Positions 30,947 through 43,250 are shown, counted from the first letter of the stretch. The stretch is 64,000 nt of DNA from Saccharina japonica (GCA_008828725.1 MEHQ01000608.1:44066-108065), one strand, 5' to 3'. The notes: a model not told the origin generated them from the letters alone. Numbers and translations are program-made.

Positions 30947-32156
30947 CCTCTGCAAACTGCTGTATACATTTCTCCAAGACCTGGTTGCATAATAAGTATC
31001 TGTGGGCGCAATATGTTTGTTTCGATGCCGAGGGCGAGTACATAGTGTGTCCAGCAAAATTAAGAAGCAATAACTGTACTGCCGGTATACCTACGAGGGA
31101 CTGCCAGGGGATCCTTCAGCAGCACGCCGCCCCGTACACGCCACAGCTAAGCAAACGGGGACGGATGACAGAGACACCTCCGAACTGGATGGGCGCGCAC
31201 CCGCGCTCCATCGAAGAAAATGTCCCTCTGTCTACTCCTCGTACGCGAAGCACGGCTTTCAAAGCTGCATGGGCGCTTACTCATTCGTTGCTTGTTTTCC
31301 TTAGTCATTCGACCATTGACCACGCATCCCTTTCGAGACGGAGCACCATTCCTACTCCTAATAGAGAGGGGGGGTGTACTTATTTTCATGCATGGCCTAG
31401 TCGTATGACCATAGACCTCGCATCTCCTACAATGCCGGGACGGAGCATGTCGGGTTTTCACCGACCAGGCAGACATTGCTAGCACCAAGCGCGAAGCGCC
31501 GTGAGGTGTTGGGCGAGTCGTATGAAGGGTGAGCTTCATCCTACCCACAGGGGAGCTTTGCGACTATACTGTTATCTGCCCTCCTCACGACCCACTTACC
31601 TCAAGAGGCCATCGGCGGCGCTGATATCAGTGGCATATTTCGGCAAGCAAGCCCTGACACTCCTCCTTCTTCTTGTCGGCGGACCGCAGACAGCCGGTCG
31701 CAAGCGCGCGCATTGTTTTTGTTCATACGGTGAGGGGGGAGACCAATGACGCCTCCAAAACAATGCTGGCCTGGGAGTGAAGCACTATATATATATGAGT
31801 TCGGACTCAGGTTCGGCTTGAGTCTGTGGCACTTTCCTTTCTTGTCTGAGTAGCGTCGAGGAGACGCCAGGTCGTATCGTCCATCCAGCTTGTCATATTC
31901 TACTAATAATGCTGTGCGCACTTGCTATTGGCTATATACATGGGACATCGATTAAGAAGAGTGTGGGAGATCGTTCCACCCACCCTCCCTCCCTCCATCG
32001 AACAGCCCGGTCGCTAGATCTGTGCATACCTCTCGTGAACGTGGTACCCTTTTGTCGAACAAACCCGCCCATCGTTTTTGATGCGGATCGATGGCGGTGA
32101 TAATGATGATGCTTATTTTATGATCATCATACTGCAAATACGTTGATGATGGTGAC
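30674..32156. other. Region with a (CAG)22 tract, no gene supported
   Basis: (CAG)22 at 30878-30943. Open frames in all three plus phases and on minus across it give poly-Ala, poly-Gln, poly-Ser and poly-Leu, so none is convincing. The 237-codon frame 30769-31482 has no domain downstream of the repeat. Confidence 0.55.
30878..30943. repeat. (CAG)22 microsatellite
   Basis: 66 bases of perfect CAG. Confidence 0.98.
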
Positions 32157-32510
32157 GACGCGTGGCACGATAAAGGTGCTAACTGTACCGTTTTTTGGCT
32201 GATTTTGTTTTTTTCTGAACGGACGGATTCTTCCACCCAAAAATCTTCGGACTTTCATTCTTGTGTGGCAATACTGTTAGAACTGCAGTCCCGTTTTGGG
32301 GACAAACCGCTCAAATTCTAAGTAACTTATCCCCAAAACAGGAATCCAGTCCTAGAAGGGTTAAGGTCATGTAAGCTTTCATCGGGTATCATATATACGT
32401 GGCACTTTTATTTTCCTCCAAAACAAATTTGAGTGAGGTATCGTAGACCTTCTCAAGTGACGGCTCTCAGAAAAAAAACATGACGCACCTCTACCCCGTA
32501 GCATGCCGTC
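32157..32510. mobile_element. Family A element with a nested family B element
   Basis: GACGCGTGGCACGATAAAGG to CCTCTACCCCGTAGCATGCCGTC. It is interrupted at 32277-32364 by a family B palindrome. The interior words TTTTATTTTCCTCCAAAA and GTGAGGTATCGTAGACC are kept. Confidence 0.75.
32281..32360. mobile_element. Family B palindromic mini-element
   Basis: GAACTGCAGTCCCGTTTTGG ... CCAAAACAGGAATCCAGTCC, flanked by TTAG (32277) and TTAA (32361). The inverted halves and TTAA flank suggest a piggyBac-type target, one side mutated. Confidence 0.7.
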
Positions 32511-34108
32511 TGAAGATGACGATGCTCCAAACACGGGCAGGTCTGGGGGTGAGTTACTTTGGGCCACGACAGCGACAAACGAACGGTAAGAGTCGATTAT
32601 TGTCGGTCGGTCGGTCGGTCGGTGTGTACTCTGTGTGCGACCGCTCCATCCACCAGTCAGTCCAGTCACTATCTCCCACAATTTCCCCCCTTCGTCGAAC
32701 AACCCGCCCATCGTTTTCATGGTGCAGGATGGTGGCGATGACGAAGATACGATAATAATGATGGTGATGCTGCTGCTGCTGCTGCTGCTGATGATGGTAA
32801 TGATGAATTGGTGACGGATCACGCTGTGCAATAATGACGACGATAATGATGACGATGACGAGGAGGGGGTAGGAGGGGGAGGGAGGTGAGGCTCACCATG
32901 AACCATAATGATGAGGGGATGAGAGCATGCCGTGGATACATCTTGTGTATGGACGATAAAGTTATCCTTTTACAGCTAAAAATAGGTTCAGACAGAGGTG
33001 GAGCGGCTTTGATGATAAATATCCGATCCTTATGGTAGGACACGGCAGCGGGCCGGGGCAAGAGCTTTGCCCTCCCTCCGTGGATTGGTCAAGGTTTTGG
33101 CGAGGAAAAGGAGGCAAGTGCAAACCGTCCTTCGTGTTTGCAACGACGAGGATGACGACGACGCTCTACGAGTAGTATATAACGTGGTCGGGATCCCCCC
33201 CCTGCACAATGCGGGCGTAAAAACATTATTTTGGAGGCATTGGATAATGTAGCAAGCCCCACACCAGGTGTCGACAGCTTCTCAAATAGGTACACCTACG
33301 CCGCAATGAAGTGTTACGTACATACTACGTTGTTCAATGTCTCCACAAAGACTGATGTTTTACGTACGCATACATTTGTGCAAGGGGGGGGAGTCCCGGC
33401 CGTCTGCATGTTTCGCGATTGGTTGCTATTTCCAATCACCAGGTACGTGCTATAATGTATGCAAGGACTCGTACAGTACGATTAGTACAATAATTTCGTA
33501 CTCGTACGTAGATGTTTAATCGTTCAGTTTCATCTTCGCTGTCAGTTACCAACAAATATGTCAGGCGACGGCGCTACCACCCCTTAGCTGATACAAGTTT
33601 GCATTTTTGTTCCTTGACTGGCGCCAAACTTTACTACCAGGTAGGTACTCGTACGAGGTGTTTCGTAGTCTGAAACACTCGGATCCACACCCTTAGCCGA
33701 TGCCCATTTTCCGTTGAAAGGCCGTCTCCTGACATCTTTGGCTAACCAAGGATACAAAACACTGATTGATCGGGCGATTGCACACACTACATTTTAGCCC
33801 GTCTTTCAGTCAGGATTCAGAACACGGAACACAGAACACCGCTCGCTCTCTTTGTCGGGCGTTTCTCACGTCATCTACTGTATCATGGCGCGTGTATGTG
33901 CACGGCGGTGTATGCACGTTCGATCGGAGCGACACCCGCCAAGGAGGAAGCATGACACCGCCGTGGACTACGTATGTACCGGGTACATGTGTTACTGTAC
34001 GTACCGCACAGCGTGCCAGATGAACCGGTGCACCATGTTCATGAACGATACGAGATGTGAATGGTGAATGAAAAATAAATGATGATTACGACGTATATAC
34101 AGCAGTAC
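32511..34108. other. Non-coding stretch with GAT/CAT-rich repeats
   Basis: A CGGT repeat near 32606-32621, GATGATGCTGCTG tracts near 32757-32830, and a family G block (33574-33745). No gene supported. Confidence 0.55.
33574..33745. repeat. Family G copy 1
   Basis: CCTTGACTGGCGCCAAACT, CTCGGATCCACAC and CCGTCTCCTGACATCTTTG recur at 39135-39275. Here a GTAGGTACTCGTACGAGG word is inserted between them. Confidence 0.7.
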
Positions 34109-34290
34109 AATTCGATGCGAGTCGACGAGGGAAGAAAAGGCTGAAGTCTTCACGCGATAAAAATGCAAGGCAAGAACCGTACGAGTGGGGGAGGAGGGAG
34201 AGGAGCCTACTTTGTGACCCCGGATCTGAGTCACGACTACGTAGGGAGGAGAGAGAAAGGAAGGGCGAAGATAGTGGAAAAAAGAAAAGA
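34109..34290 (+). mobile_element. SINE copy 3, 5' truncated
   Basis: AATTCGATGCGAGTCGACG to AGGAAGGGCGAAGATAG and an AAAAGAAAAG tail. It carries small extra words relative to other copies: CGA in CCGTACGAGTGGG and ACGT in GACTACGTAGGG. Confidence 0.85.
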
Positions 34291-36696
34291 AAAGAAAAGA
34301 AAAAGTACATGTACAATACGAGAGTACGGGTATACTTGTACAGCAGTAGGAACGTACAGACGTACAGACGTACAGCGCGTATCGTGCACATGCCTATATC
34401 TGCCCTCGGCGTGCCTTGGCTAGGATCTTCCTGGTACCTGGTACGTACTACGAGTAGGGACTATGATAATTTGAGGTAGTAGTACGTACGACAGACAGCA
34501 GACAGCAGACAGCAGCATGTACCGGTACCGGTAGAAAAGTAGAAATGAATGCGGAACGATGAAAATGAAACGGCAATATATGCGGCTCAATAGGTAACGC
34601 TTCGACGTTTGTAATCTCGCCGCCTTCCCGTCCAACGTCTTCATTCTACAGCTCTTCGCCTGGCGCCTGGCGTGGTGATTGGCGGAATGGCATGGCAGTC
34701 TAGGAAGGTGGAGACCTAATTGCTTGCTACCAGATTACGTTCGCGGACGGGCTTCAGCTGGTTACGCCCCTCGGCGGCTGACCTCGTAATGCGGTCACGT
34801 TTGTTTCCGAAAACTATAAAAATCGTGATTTTTTCCCCTTCGCAACCAAAGTACATATGTACGAGGGGAGGTATGCTCGTGCACACGGTACGTACAGGCA
34901 CGTCATGCTCGCTGTGATTTGGAGGGCGCGCTCTAAGAGGGAGGTTGATGGCACTCACACCCATGGATGCTGGACAACACAGCACGTACGTGCGCGCTAC
35001 GCTGTTGGTGGTGAGTTCACGAAATCCCGTGTGCACGTACCCTCCGGTTTGATTGTGCGTAGGTTCCGCCGCATGTGTGCATTCCTGGAGCCATCAACCT
35101 GCTGCTCGGCCATTAGCGCAACCTACCTGTGTTCATGGGTAGTTCGCGTTAGTACCTTACCCCAGACTTTGATTACACCCACACAATTGCTTGATGTGGT
35201 TGGTGGATTGCCCTGAAAACGACGGACTTTGTGCTGCGACGTACCGGTATGAGACAGAGGCAGTCGGCAGACCGTGGCTCATATCCCATGTTCGTACTCG
35301 TGTACCACGTGTCTACTATCTACTCACTCGTATGTACGTACAAGTAGATCGTACGCACAGAAAAAAAAATACCCATGTTCTGCCGGCACTGAATTGTGAC
35401 TCTGATCACAGACAGTTGGTTACATGTTGGTTATATGTCGCGTCGTGTCCATGCAAGCCGGAAGATCCTTGAGCGAGCATACGTCAAGCTATCGGCAGTG
35501 GCGCCAGACCTGCAGCCCTAAATGTGGACGGCTCGTGATGCAGCTGCAGTGCGTACCATATGTACCAGGCGCGTAGTAGTGGAAATGTCATACTCGTACG
35601 AGTAAACCATAAGATTATCCACAGAGAGTCAGTATAAGCTTAGTCAGGTGGCGTCGGTGTTCCTGCAGCGCTCGTACGAGCATATGCAGCCGTTCGACCA
35701 TTACACGTTGTTATATACCCGTGCGCACGTACCGGGTATAATCGTACGAGCCGAGTATGGTACGTACTTATATCAGGGTTACTTTTGGTGGACAACAACC
35801 CGCAGCACGTTACCTGATATTTTGCGTCACGCCGATTGTACCAGTATCCCCGTTGCTTGTCTCACGACCTCTCCTTCCCTACTACTTGTTGCTGCTGCTC
35901 CAACTTCGTCGAGACGACTGTACGTAGCTGCTGTACGTACAGATGTGTCGCACGGACTTGCGATGCGGCGCGAATTTGAGAGATGTGCATATAGTAGCCC
36001 CACGCGATACTCACTGCCTCGTTTTGTGACGATGCTTTATTTCACGTGTGCAATGTTACGAGCAGTTACTTACGTAGATGTTTCTGAGAACATATCCAGA
36101 ACACCCCTGACCTCGCGCAAACTCCATAAAGGTCCTGCTATTATTACTACAACTTCATACAACAGCAGATGATGATGATGGTGTTGCGACAACCGCACGC
36201 TGGTACGTATGACGAGGAAGTCGTCGGCGGTGGCGAAGCTTACTAAGATAGGCATACGTAACCCGGTGACACTCCTTGGCCTAAGCACTGCTGACAGCCT
36301 ATTGGTATTATCCTTAACCCAATATTGTTGGAATACCATTCGTGTTTCACGGTACTATCCGTGATAGTATCAACGAATGCGTTGACAGGTATATATACGA
36401 AAGGTATATATATACGAAATATATAGGTTGCTGTTGCTGTGATGTCTACGAGATGAGATGGTCCACACCAACACTTTTTTTTTTATCAACTTGGCCAGAG
36501 CTGTGACAGGTGACAGCCAGCTGACAGCTGATCGGTGACAGCTTCTGAGTGACTGCTGAGTGACCTCGAGATAAGTTGGTCCGCCGCGGTTCGTCGGTCG
36601 CCCGTGCCCTCTAATCCTCGTCCAAATCAGGAGGGCTGTGATTACCACTTGTTAGACGCTATGGTTGAGAGTATAGACGATAACAATAAAAAACTA
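34291..36696. other. Non-coding stretch, many CGTACG/GTAC words
   Basis: Short tandem ACGTACAGACGTACAG near 34346-34375 and GACAGCAGACAGCAGAC near 34490-34512. The 174-codon frame 35648-36172 has no domain. No gene supported. Confidence 0.5.
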
Positions 36697-36726
36697 TACC
36701 CCTAACCCTGACCCTAACCCTAACCC
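36697..36726. repeat. Interstitial telomere-type repeat (CCCTAA)n
   Basis: CCCCTAACCCTGACCCTAAC continuing for about five units, one of them variant. Confidence 0.85.
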
Positions 36727-36778
36727 ACTAAACAATTGATAGGGATGAGCTTCTAGTATACAAGCAGCACAAAGTGCC

Positions 36779-37167
36779 GACGCATGCTACGGTAAAGACG
36801 CACCATGCCTTTTTGCCTTTGGAAGGTGGTCACTTGAGGAGAGCTCTACACTAATAGTAAGTCAAAACCTGATTATAGAGGCAGCTAAAAATGCTACGGT
36901 ACGTACCTGATGAACAATACCGTGACACGAGTACGGCCTGAGAGCATAAAATGAAAAATATTTTGCCAGCACAAAAATGAAATCCCGACGATTTTGTTGG
37001 TTAACCGTTATAGAACTGCAGTCCCGTTTTGGGGACAAACCACTCAAATTCCAAGTAATTTGTCCCAAAAACGGGACTCCAATTCTAAAAAGGCTAAGGA
37101 GCCCCCCGTCTTTCAGAAAAAAAAATCAGCCAAAAAAAGGTATACCTCTATTTTCGTAGCACGCGTC
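36779..37167. mobile_element. Family A element with a nested family B element
   Basis: GACGCATGCTACGGTAAAG to CCTCTATTTTCGTAGCACGCGTC. The TTAA of the host is occupied by a family B insert at 37005-37093. Confidence 0.8.
37005..37093. mobile_element. Family B palindromic mini-element
   Basis: AGAACTGCAGTCCCGTTTTG and its inverted half AACGGGACTCCAATTCT, flanked by TTAA (37001-37004) and CTAA (37094-37097). The right end restores the host word AAGGAGCC. Confidence 0.8.
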
Positions 37168-38094
37168 TACCGACAGGGGTCTTCTCACAAATAACCAAAT
37201 ATTGGACTCAGGCTGGCTTTCTTATTCTGGGCGCGCGCGGCAGCAAGCTTTCTTCGTTTACGATACAATTTCTTGTTTTGGTCGCCCGAGACGGCGTATT
37301 TCCTGCTCTTCTTGCCGTCTGGGATCACAGCAGTGGTGTTGCCATGTTTTTCTTAGACCCGGGCCCAGCTACAGGAGGGAAGGGGTCAAGTTTCTCAAAG
37401 CTTATAATAGTAGGCCTTGACTATAAGGCTAAGTACGTACGAGAGCTTTCTTATTCATGTTTCAACTGTTTTTTCAAGGCTCATGACTTTCCTGCGAATT
37501 CTACCTTATTGGTAGGCCTTGACTATTTGCTGAGTACGTAGATCTTTCTTACCTCTGCTCAATTTTTTTTTCGAACCTCATGACTTTCCTGCGAGTTAGC
37601 TACGTTCTTGTGAACGGGCGGGTCTGTGCTAAATGCCTCTCTTCGTCTCGTGCACACAGGCAGTACGTGCGCCAACCCATAACAACAATAACATCTTGGC
37701 GGGAAGTAGACATAGAAGGATGTTAGACTTTGCGCATAGGTTTCCTTGGTTTCCGTGGTTTTCTGCTTTCGGGGATGTTATGAGTGATCAACGTTGAAGC
37801 TCATGCTGCACATTGTCGAATGGCAAAGATCATAATAATAATAACCATATACGTACGTACATATCTGGTAGATATCATATATACTGCTGTAAGCAGATAG
37901 TGTCAGATACTACTGTGTCCTGTACACACTAACTCCAGCATAAACTCATCCCACGGCAGGGGTTACAACTAGTATGTTCCTTCTGAGGCAAAAAAATCGA
38001 ACAGGTCGACTTTCTCAAGTCTGTATTCTGTACCGGTTAGAATTATAGCTTTGCTCGTTCGTATATTTGTTTCAGGACTACTACTATTATTTAC
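37168..38094. other. Non-coding stretch with a family E copy
   Basis: Family E at about 37775-37850 (GAGTGATCAACGTTGAAGC, then CACATTGTCGAATGGCAAAG) ends in ATAATAATAATAA. GTAGGCCTTGACTAT occurs twice (37410-37425, 37513-37528) with similar followings. No gene. Confidence 0.55.
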
Positions 38095-38114
38095 GGGGGG
38101 CCATAGTAAATAGA

Positions 38115-38453
38115 GCCGGTCGCCCCGGTGGGCTAGTAGGTAACCATGAAGCCTGTTAGCGTCAAGGTCGCGAGTTCGAGCCCCCCCCGAGTGCATATGC
38201 TCGTAGGGACTTTTTCTCGCAAAACATATATCTTGACTAGCGGAAAGCGCGAGAGCGGGAGTTAGCAAAATTCGATGAAAATCGACGAGCGTTGGGAAGG
38301 CTGAACCCTCTGCGCGATAAAAATCGAAGCAAGAACCGTAGTGGGGGAGGAGGGAGAGGAGCCTACTTTGTAACCCCCGGATCTGAGTTACGACCTGGGA
38401 GGGAGAAAGACGGAAGTGCAAAGATAATAAATGGGATGGAAAAAAAAAGAAGA
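38115..38453 (+). mobile_element. SINE copy 4, full length, with target duplication
   Basis: Head GCCGGTCGCCCCGGTGGGCT with B box GGTCGCGAGTTCGAGCC; the body ends GATAATAAATGGGATGG and an A-rich tail. AGTAAATAGA flanks it at 38105-38114 and 38454-38463 (10 bp). That is the signature of target-primed insertion, here into family C. Confidence 0.9.
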
Positions 38454-38530
38454 AGTAAATAGAACCAAAATACTGTTAGTAAAAATAGGTAAATATATAG
38501 GTTTTTATGTGTACCGTAGGTCCTATTTAC

Positions 38531-38935
38531 CAGGGCCTTCCTCGGGAACATTCCCGAACGTTTCGGGAATCGAGGTAAATTAACCATATCAAACTAACCA
38601 AGGAGGAATAAACAATGGAAAAAGCACCACAAGAAAGACCAAACCACGGCGAATCGAATGACGGCGTTTTCATTCATTTTTACGAAGTAGGAACCGCGGT
38701 ATGGCCACGGGAATTTTACCACGGGAATTAAAAAGCAAATTCCCGTGGTAAAATTCCCGTGGCCATACCGCGGCTTCTACATCGTAACAAAAAACAAAAA
38801 CGTCGTCATTCGATTCGCCGTGATTTGGTCTTTCTTGTGGTGTTTTTAACATTGGTTATTCGACATTGGTTAGGATGATATGGTTGATTTACTCGATTCC
38901 CGAAATCTTCGGGAATTTTCCCGAGGAAGGCCCTG
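38531..38935. mobile_element. hAT-type foldback element, 405 bp, 8-bp target duplication
   Basis: Starts CAGGGCCTTCCTCGGGAA and ends with its complement. The whole element is a near-perfect palindrome centred near 38733 (CACGGGAATT...AATTCCCGTG). CTATTTAC lies on both sides (38523-38530, 38936-38943). CAGGG ends and an 8-bp duplication are hAT hallmarks. Non-coding. Confidence 0.9.
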
Positions 38936-38955
38936 CTATTTACTATGCCCCTCCG

Positions 38956-39134
38956 TAGTAGCTCCTACACTAAGTATACCAGATACAAATAAATGTTGGT
39001 CGGGCTGGGCGAACAATGTTCTTCGAAGTCAATTGTTCGGGATGAGATATTCAGCGCCTCGAGTGAGGAGCTCATATAGAGTAAGCAGCCATCCCTATAA
39101 GGCAAAGATGTCGGGAGACGACACTTTGACCCCT
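38956..39134. repeat. Family F right-end fragment
   Basis: GGTCGGGCTGGGCGAACAA, GGGATGAGATATTCAGC and GAGTGAGGAGCTCA match 6630-6705. Confidence 0.6.
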
Positions 39135-39275
39135 TGACTGACGGCAATTTGTCTTTTTTTTTAATCCTGACTGACGCCAAACTACTAGGTTTTAGTGTAG
39201 AACACTCAGATCCACACGCTTGACCGATGCCCGTTTTCCCTTGACTGACCGCGTCTCCTGACACCTTTGCTATAA
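39135..39275. repeat. Family G copy 2
   Basis: CCTGACTGACGCCAAACTAC, CTCAGATCCACACGC and GCGTCTCCTGACACCTTTG; partner of 33574-33745 without its GTACTCGTACGAGG insert. Confidence 0.7.
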
Positions 39276-41968
39276 GGTGGGGCATGGCTTGCTCTATCAT
39301 AATTACGTCCCGGAGCTACCTGACGTATTATAACTATGTACACAAACGCGAACTTATTATCGTGACTCGTGAAGGGCATACGTACGTAGAGCTCGTATCA
39401 ATAGTTAAAAAATATCAAGGGGGGGAGGGGGGGGGGGGATCGTAACTAATATATTTATCAAGAGAGGGACCCAATAGGACAGACCGGTGACTCTCTCCTC
39501 TGGAGCACAAAGTACACAAAAAGTACATGTATGTATGTATAATATGTGATACATACCTGTATACTTCAAAGTATCTAATGTGCGTTTTGAGGAAACGTTC
39601 GACATCACAGCTTGTTTTTCAATGTTTCATCTTCATATGATATAATAAGTAACAAAATGTGGTGCCCCGAGGCCCGCGAATCAGCGGGAGGGGGAGAAAA
39701 AAAGGGGGAATACATATATATATATATGTATACATATACTAAGTATATACGAAGTACATATTATGTACAGGGGTTTGATGAGATCGCGCGGAAAGCTCTT
39801 TTTGTTTTGTCTCTGGGCCCCAAAAGCCCAAATGACGGGGGACATACTGTATGTAGCTGGGGGTTGGATGACTAACAGCAGTTGTCAGCTGTCTTATTCC
39901 GTGGGGCTATTATCAAGAGCAAAAAAGTTAACCAATTGCCCCCCCCCCCCCCCCCCCGTGACCCCTGGAACGGACCGGATATACGGGTCGACGCGTGTCA
40001 CTAACAGGCGGTTCCAATGTCTGGGGATCCAGAAGTATTTTTGCAGATTCTAGATGCCTTTCGCCATAGGGTAAGGTTGGGTTCGTCATATCATGTGTCC
40101 TCTATGTAGCTACGTAAACCTAGGCACCTTAACAAAGAAAACTTATTTTTGCTAGAGGGCGCACACGTCTCCCGTGAGACCACTCGCTCAGAGAGCCAGA
40201 CAATTATACAGTAGAGGTTTACTACTATTAATACTACTGCTGCTGGACCTCATCGCGCATCAACACATACCGCCGTCCCTTGGTGATTATTTTTTATTTT
40301 ATTTTGTTTTGTACGATGTGTGTGGAATCAAGCCTAAACTATTAGTGCCAGCCGAGTGTTACTACATACTACATGCCCCGGTATAGTCTACTATTTTATA
40401 CAAAGGGGTGATTCTTATTCTTCATTGCTTTGTTTCATTAATAGGAGACGACCAGTAAGGGTTGGTTGTGATTATATATTTTCATTTCGCGTTTTCTGGG
40501 ATACAAAATATCACTTACTGTAATTAAATATTTCGATAACCGCAATTAAGTATCACGGACGAACGGTGGTTTCAGATTTCGGGCCCAAGCCCTACGAATC
40601 TATGAATAGGGTGTTTGGTTCACTTAAACACGATTAAGTATATAGCATACATAATACCTTGTATATACATACAAACAACAAATACCACGTACATATATAT
40701 TATACGATACGAAACACCTTCGGCCTTTGGGTATAGATGCCAGAATTGGTAACGACCAAGTCTTCATAATCAACCATCATCCAAATGTACATACGAAGTA
40801 TATATATACAGTATATACGACTCGTACATGTACTGCTGTGCTGTGTTCGTACGTAGAGTATCATACTGACTACTGTATCCATCTACAAGAACGGGTGGAA
40901 TGAGGAGCGTGACAGACGCGCCCTTCTCGCATCAATAGCTCCTCATTACAAGAACGGGTGGAATGAGGAGCGTGACAGACGCCTTCAAGTGGTCAAACTC
41001 CTAACTGCATTAAGCTACTGCGTTGGCGGTTCTTCTCTTTTTGCTGTGTTACTACAATAATCTAATCGTGATTGATTGGATCGTTTTTTTTAAGCGATTT
41101 GTGTCAGCACAGAAACCTAATTTTTAGTGACCGGCAAGTAGTTGATGGGTGTGCGTGGTGGGTGAGAGAGTTACTGGGTGGGTCGGTTGGTCCCTGGGCT
41201 GGTATTCCCACCATCGCCAACACCACCCACCAACATTTCTTGTTAAGCGATGCGTGTCAGCGCAACAACTTTGTACAGTGGGTATTAAGTGGATCGCTGG
41301 CCGCTGGGCTGTGTGTGTTGGTGCATATTATATGGAAACGACGAAAACTGGCAGGCAAGGGCATCATGTATGTATGTGTACTACTACAATGCTGTGTACT
41401 GGGCAGGTCAAATACGTACGTAGGTGCAGGTATAATAATAAAAAGAAAAATGGTATATACAATGGTTCCAAGATCAAGTTATCGTAAAAAAATGAAACAA
41501 AATTAAGAAGGAAAGCAGCAGCAGCAGCGGCCGGAAACGTGCCGAAACATCCCAGTGACAATTGTCACTGGTAACTAATTATCACAGTCACTGTGCGACC
41601 TAGCTCTGCGATCTCGGCACCGCTTTCGACACGAGCAGCACAGGACGGTCGGCACAAATAGCGGGCCTCTATCAGTCCCGAGCGTGTCTGAATCGGTTGA
41701 GTGTACGCGTCGCGCGCCAAAAAGAAGCAAAGCGAACGAAGTGCGAGGGACGTGCGAGGGACGGACAAACCTCAATATTAAGGATTCTTTAAATAAAGCC
41801 ACGCTGTGGCAGTTTTCAGAACTGTTTTTTGTCCGTTTGTGTCCGTCGCGAGCAGGGGCATACACCCACAGGCAGACACCCAACCATTATGAAGAGCATC
41901 TATTGATGCTCGAAGGCCTGGCGGCCTTCTCGCATCAATATCTTCTCATTATAAACCATAAAGGGCAT
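39276..41968. other. Non-coding stretch
   Basis: G homopolymers at 39419-39439 and C at 39941-39957. A 35-bp direct repeat (ACAAGAACGGGTGGAATGAG...) lies at 40886-40920 and 40948-40982. A small palindrome lies at 41893-41950 (TTGATGCTCGAAGGCC/GGCCTTCTCGCATCAA). The 144-codon frame 41072-41506 contains an internal near-duplicate (TTAAGCGATTTGTGTCAGC and TTAAGCGATGCGTGTCAGC) and no domain. No gene supported. Confidence 0.55.
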
Positions 41969-42811
41969 TAGCCAAAATTAGGTATACCTACGCACTTTGA
42001 TCCATTTAAAGGTACACTGCGCAATGTACACCGGAAACGGCTTTCGGGCCCGTCTGCTATTGGGCCTACGCTCCATTGTACCTACAAATGGCTCGAAGTG
42101 CGCAGGTACACCTCTTATTGACTACTCAATGTGCGTATCACCTATTTTTGGCTTCAACTGTATCTATAAAAGGCTTAAACGACCACTTTTTGGCAACTGA
42201 AATATAGACAGACGGCCACACATTCACCCACGTTTGCTACGTATGGAATGTTGTTCCGGACCGCGCCAACGGCTGTGTAACTTAGACTCCCTCGTAACCG
42301 TATGGTATTACTCTGTACACGCATATATAACAAAGTTTCTCCTACTATATACTGCACTACAGTATATGTATACCGTACTGTCTTGTACTTTCAGCATAAC
42401 GGCATGGAAACACTCGTCATTGTTGTTTCTCCGCATCGTATATATGTGTGTGCGTAGGAGGGGTGTCGTACTGAATACGTATGCATTGATCGCGATACGA
42501 TTTATCGCGTGTAGGTAATGTGTGATAACTCCGCAGTGTCAGTGGTTGTATTGATACGGTCGGCTGGTTGACAGTCCCGGCATCTGATGTGGCCGTCTGT
42601 CTATATTTCAGTCATAGGTACAGTTGAAGCCAGAAATAGGTGATACGCACATTGAGTAGTCAATAATATGTGTACCTGCGCACTTTGAGCCATTTGTAGG
42701 TACAATGGAGCGCAGGCCCAATATCAGGCGGGCCCAGAAGCCGTTTCCGGTGTACTTACGCAGTGTACCTATAAATGGCTCAAAGTACGTAGGTATACCT
42801 ATTTTTGGCTA
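41969..42811. mobile_element. Long inverted-repeat (foldback) element, 843 bp
   Basis: Arms 41969-42221 and 42587-42811 are complementary over about 225-250 bp, starting TAGCCAAAATTAGGTATACC and ending with the near complement. Each arm contains repeated GCACTTTGAxCCATTT and AGGTACA words. The 365-bp centre is non-coding. No clear target duplication. Confidence 0.8.
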
Positions 42812-42901
42812 ATTCCCAACTATAAACCTGTTCGACGTCCGGCAATACCTGGTACTGGTGTACTGGTATGCAATATCGGTATATTGACATATCATATGAT
42901 A

Positions 42902-43250
42902 CAGGGGCGCCCGAAAAGTATTTTTTCGACACCTAACTATCTAAAATGGTCAGAATGGAAAAACAACCGAAGCACTGGTGATCGCTGCACTATTTAGAAC
43001 AAAACAAGTTTTTTTTCTGAATTTTTCCAAAAACTAATAACTTGGTTTTAAAGATCCCCCCCCCCTATCTTGAGCCTCGGGTAGGGGGGGGTCTTTAAAA
43101 CCAAGTAATTGGTTTTTGGCAAATTTCAGAAGAAAAAAAAAGTTGTTTTGTGCTAAATCGTCCAGCGATCACACAGTGCTCCGATTGTTTTTCTATTCTG
43201 ACCATTTTAGATAGTTTAGGTGTCGGAAAATTACTTCTGCGGGCCCCCCT
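42902..43250. mobile_element. Palindromic hAT-like element, about 349 bp
   Basis: CAGGGGCGCCCGAAAAGTA at the left and ...CTGCGGGCCCCCCTG at the right; the arms pair nearly end to end around a C/G-rich centre at 43056-43090. TATGATA flanks both ends (42895-42901, 43252-43258). CAGGG ends plus a 7- to 8-bp duplication suggest hAT. Confidence 0.8.

Larger units (their letters stand above)
38095..38955. mobile_element. Family C element split by a SINE and by a hAT-type foldback
   Basis: Family C pieces: GGGGGGCCATAGTAAATAG (38095-38113), TAAATAGAACCAAAATACTG through ACCGTAGGTCCTATTTAC (38456-38530), and TATGCCCCTCC (from 38941). Joined in order they give an ordinary family C copy like those at 58801 and 61127. 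The two gaps are the insertions listed next. Confidence 0.8.

Noticed and set aside
30769-31482. 237-codon open frame with poly-Ala
   Set aside because: Created by the (CAG)22 tract, which opens every frame; nothing recognisable downstream.
35648-36172. 174-codon open frame
   Set aside because: Composition is random-looking with GTAC word translations; no domain.
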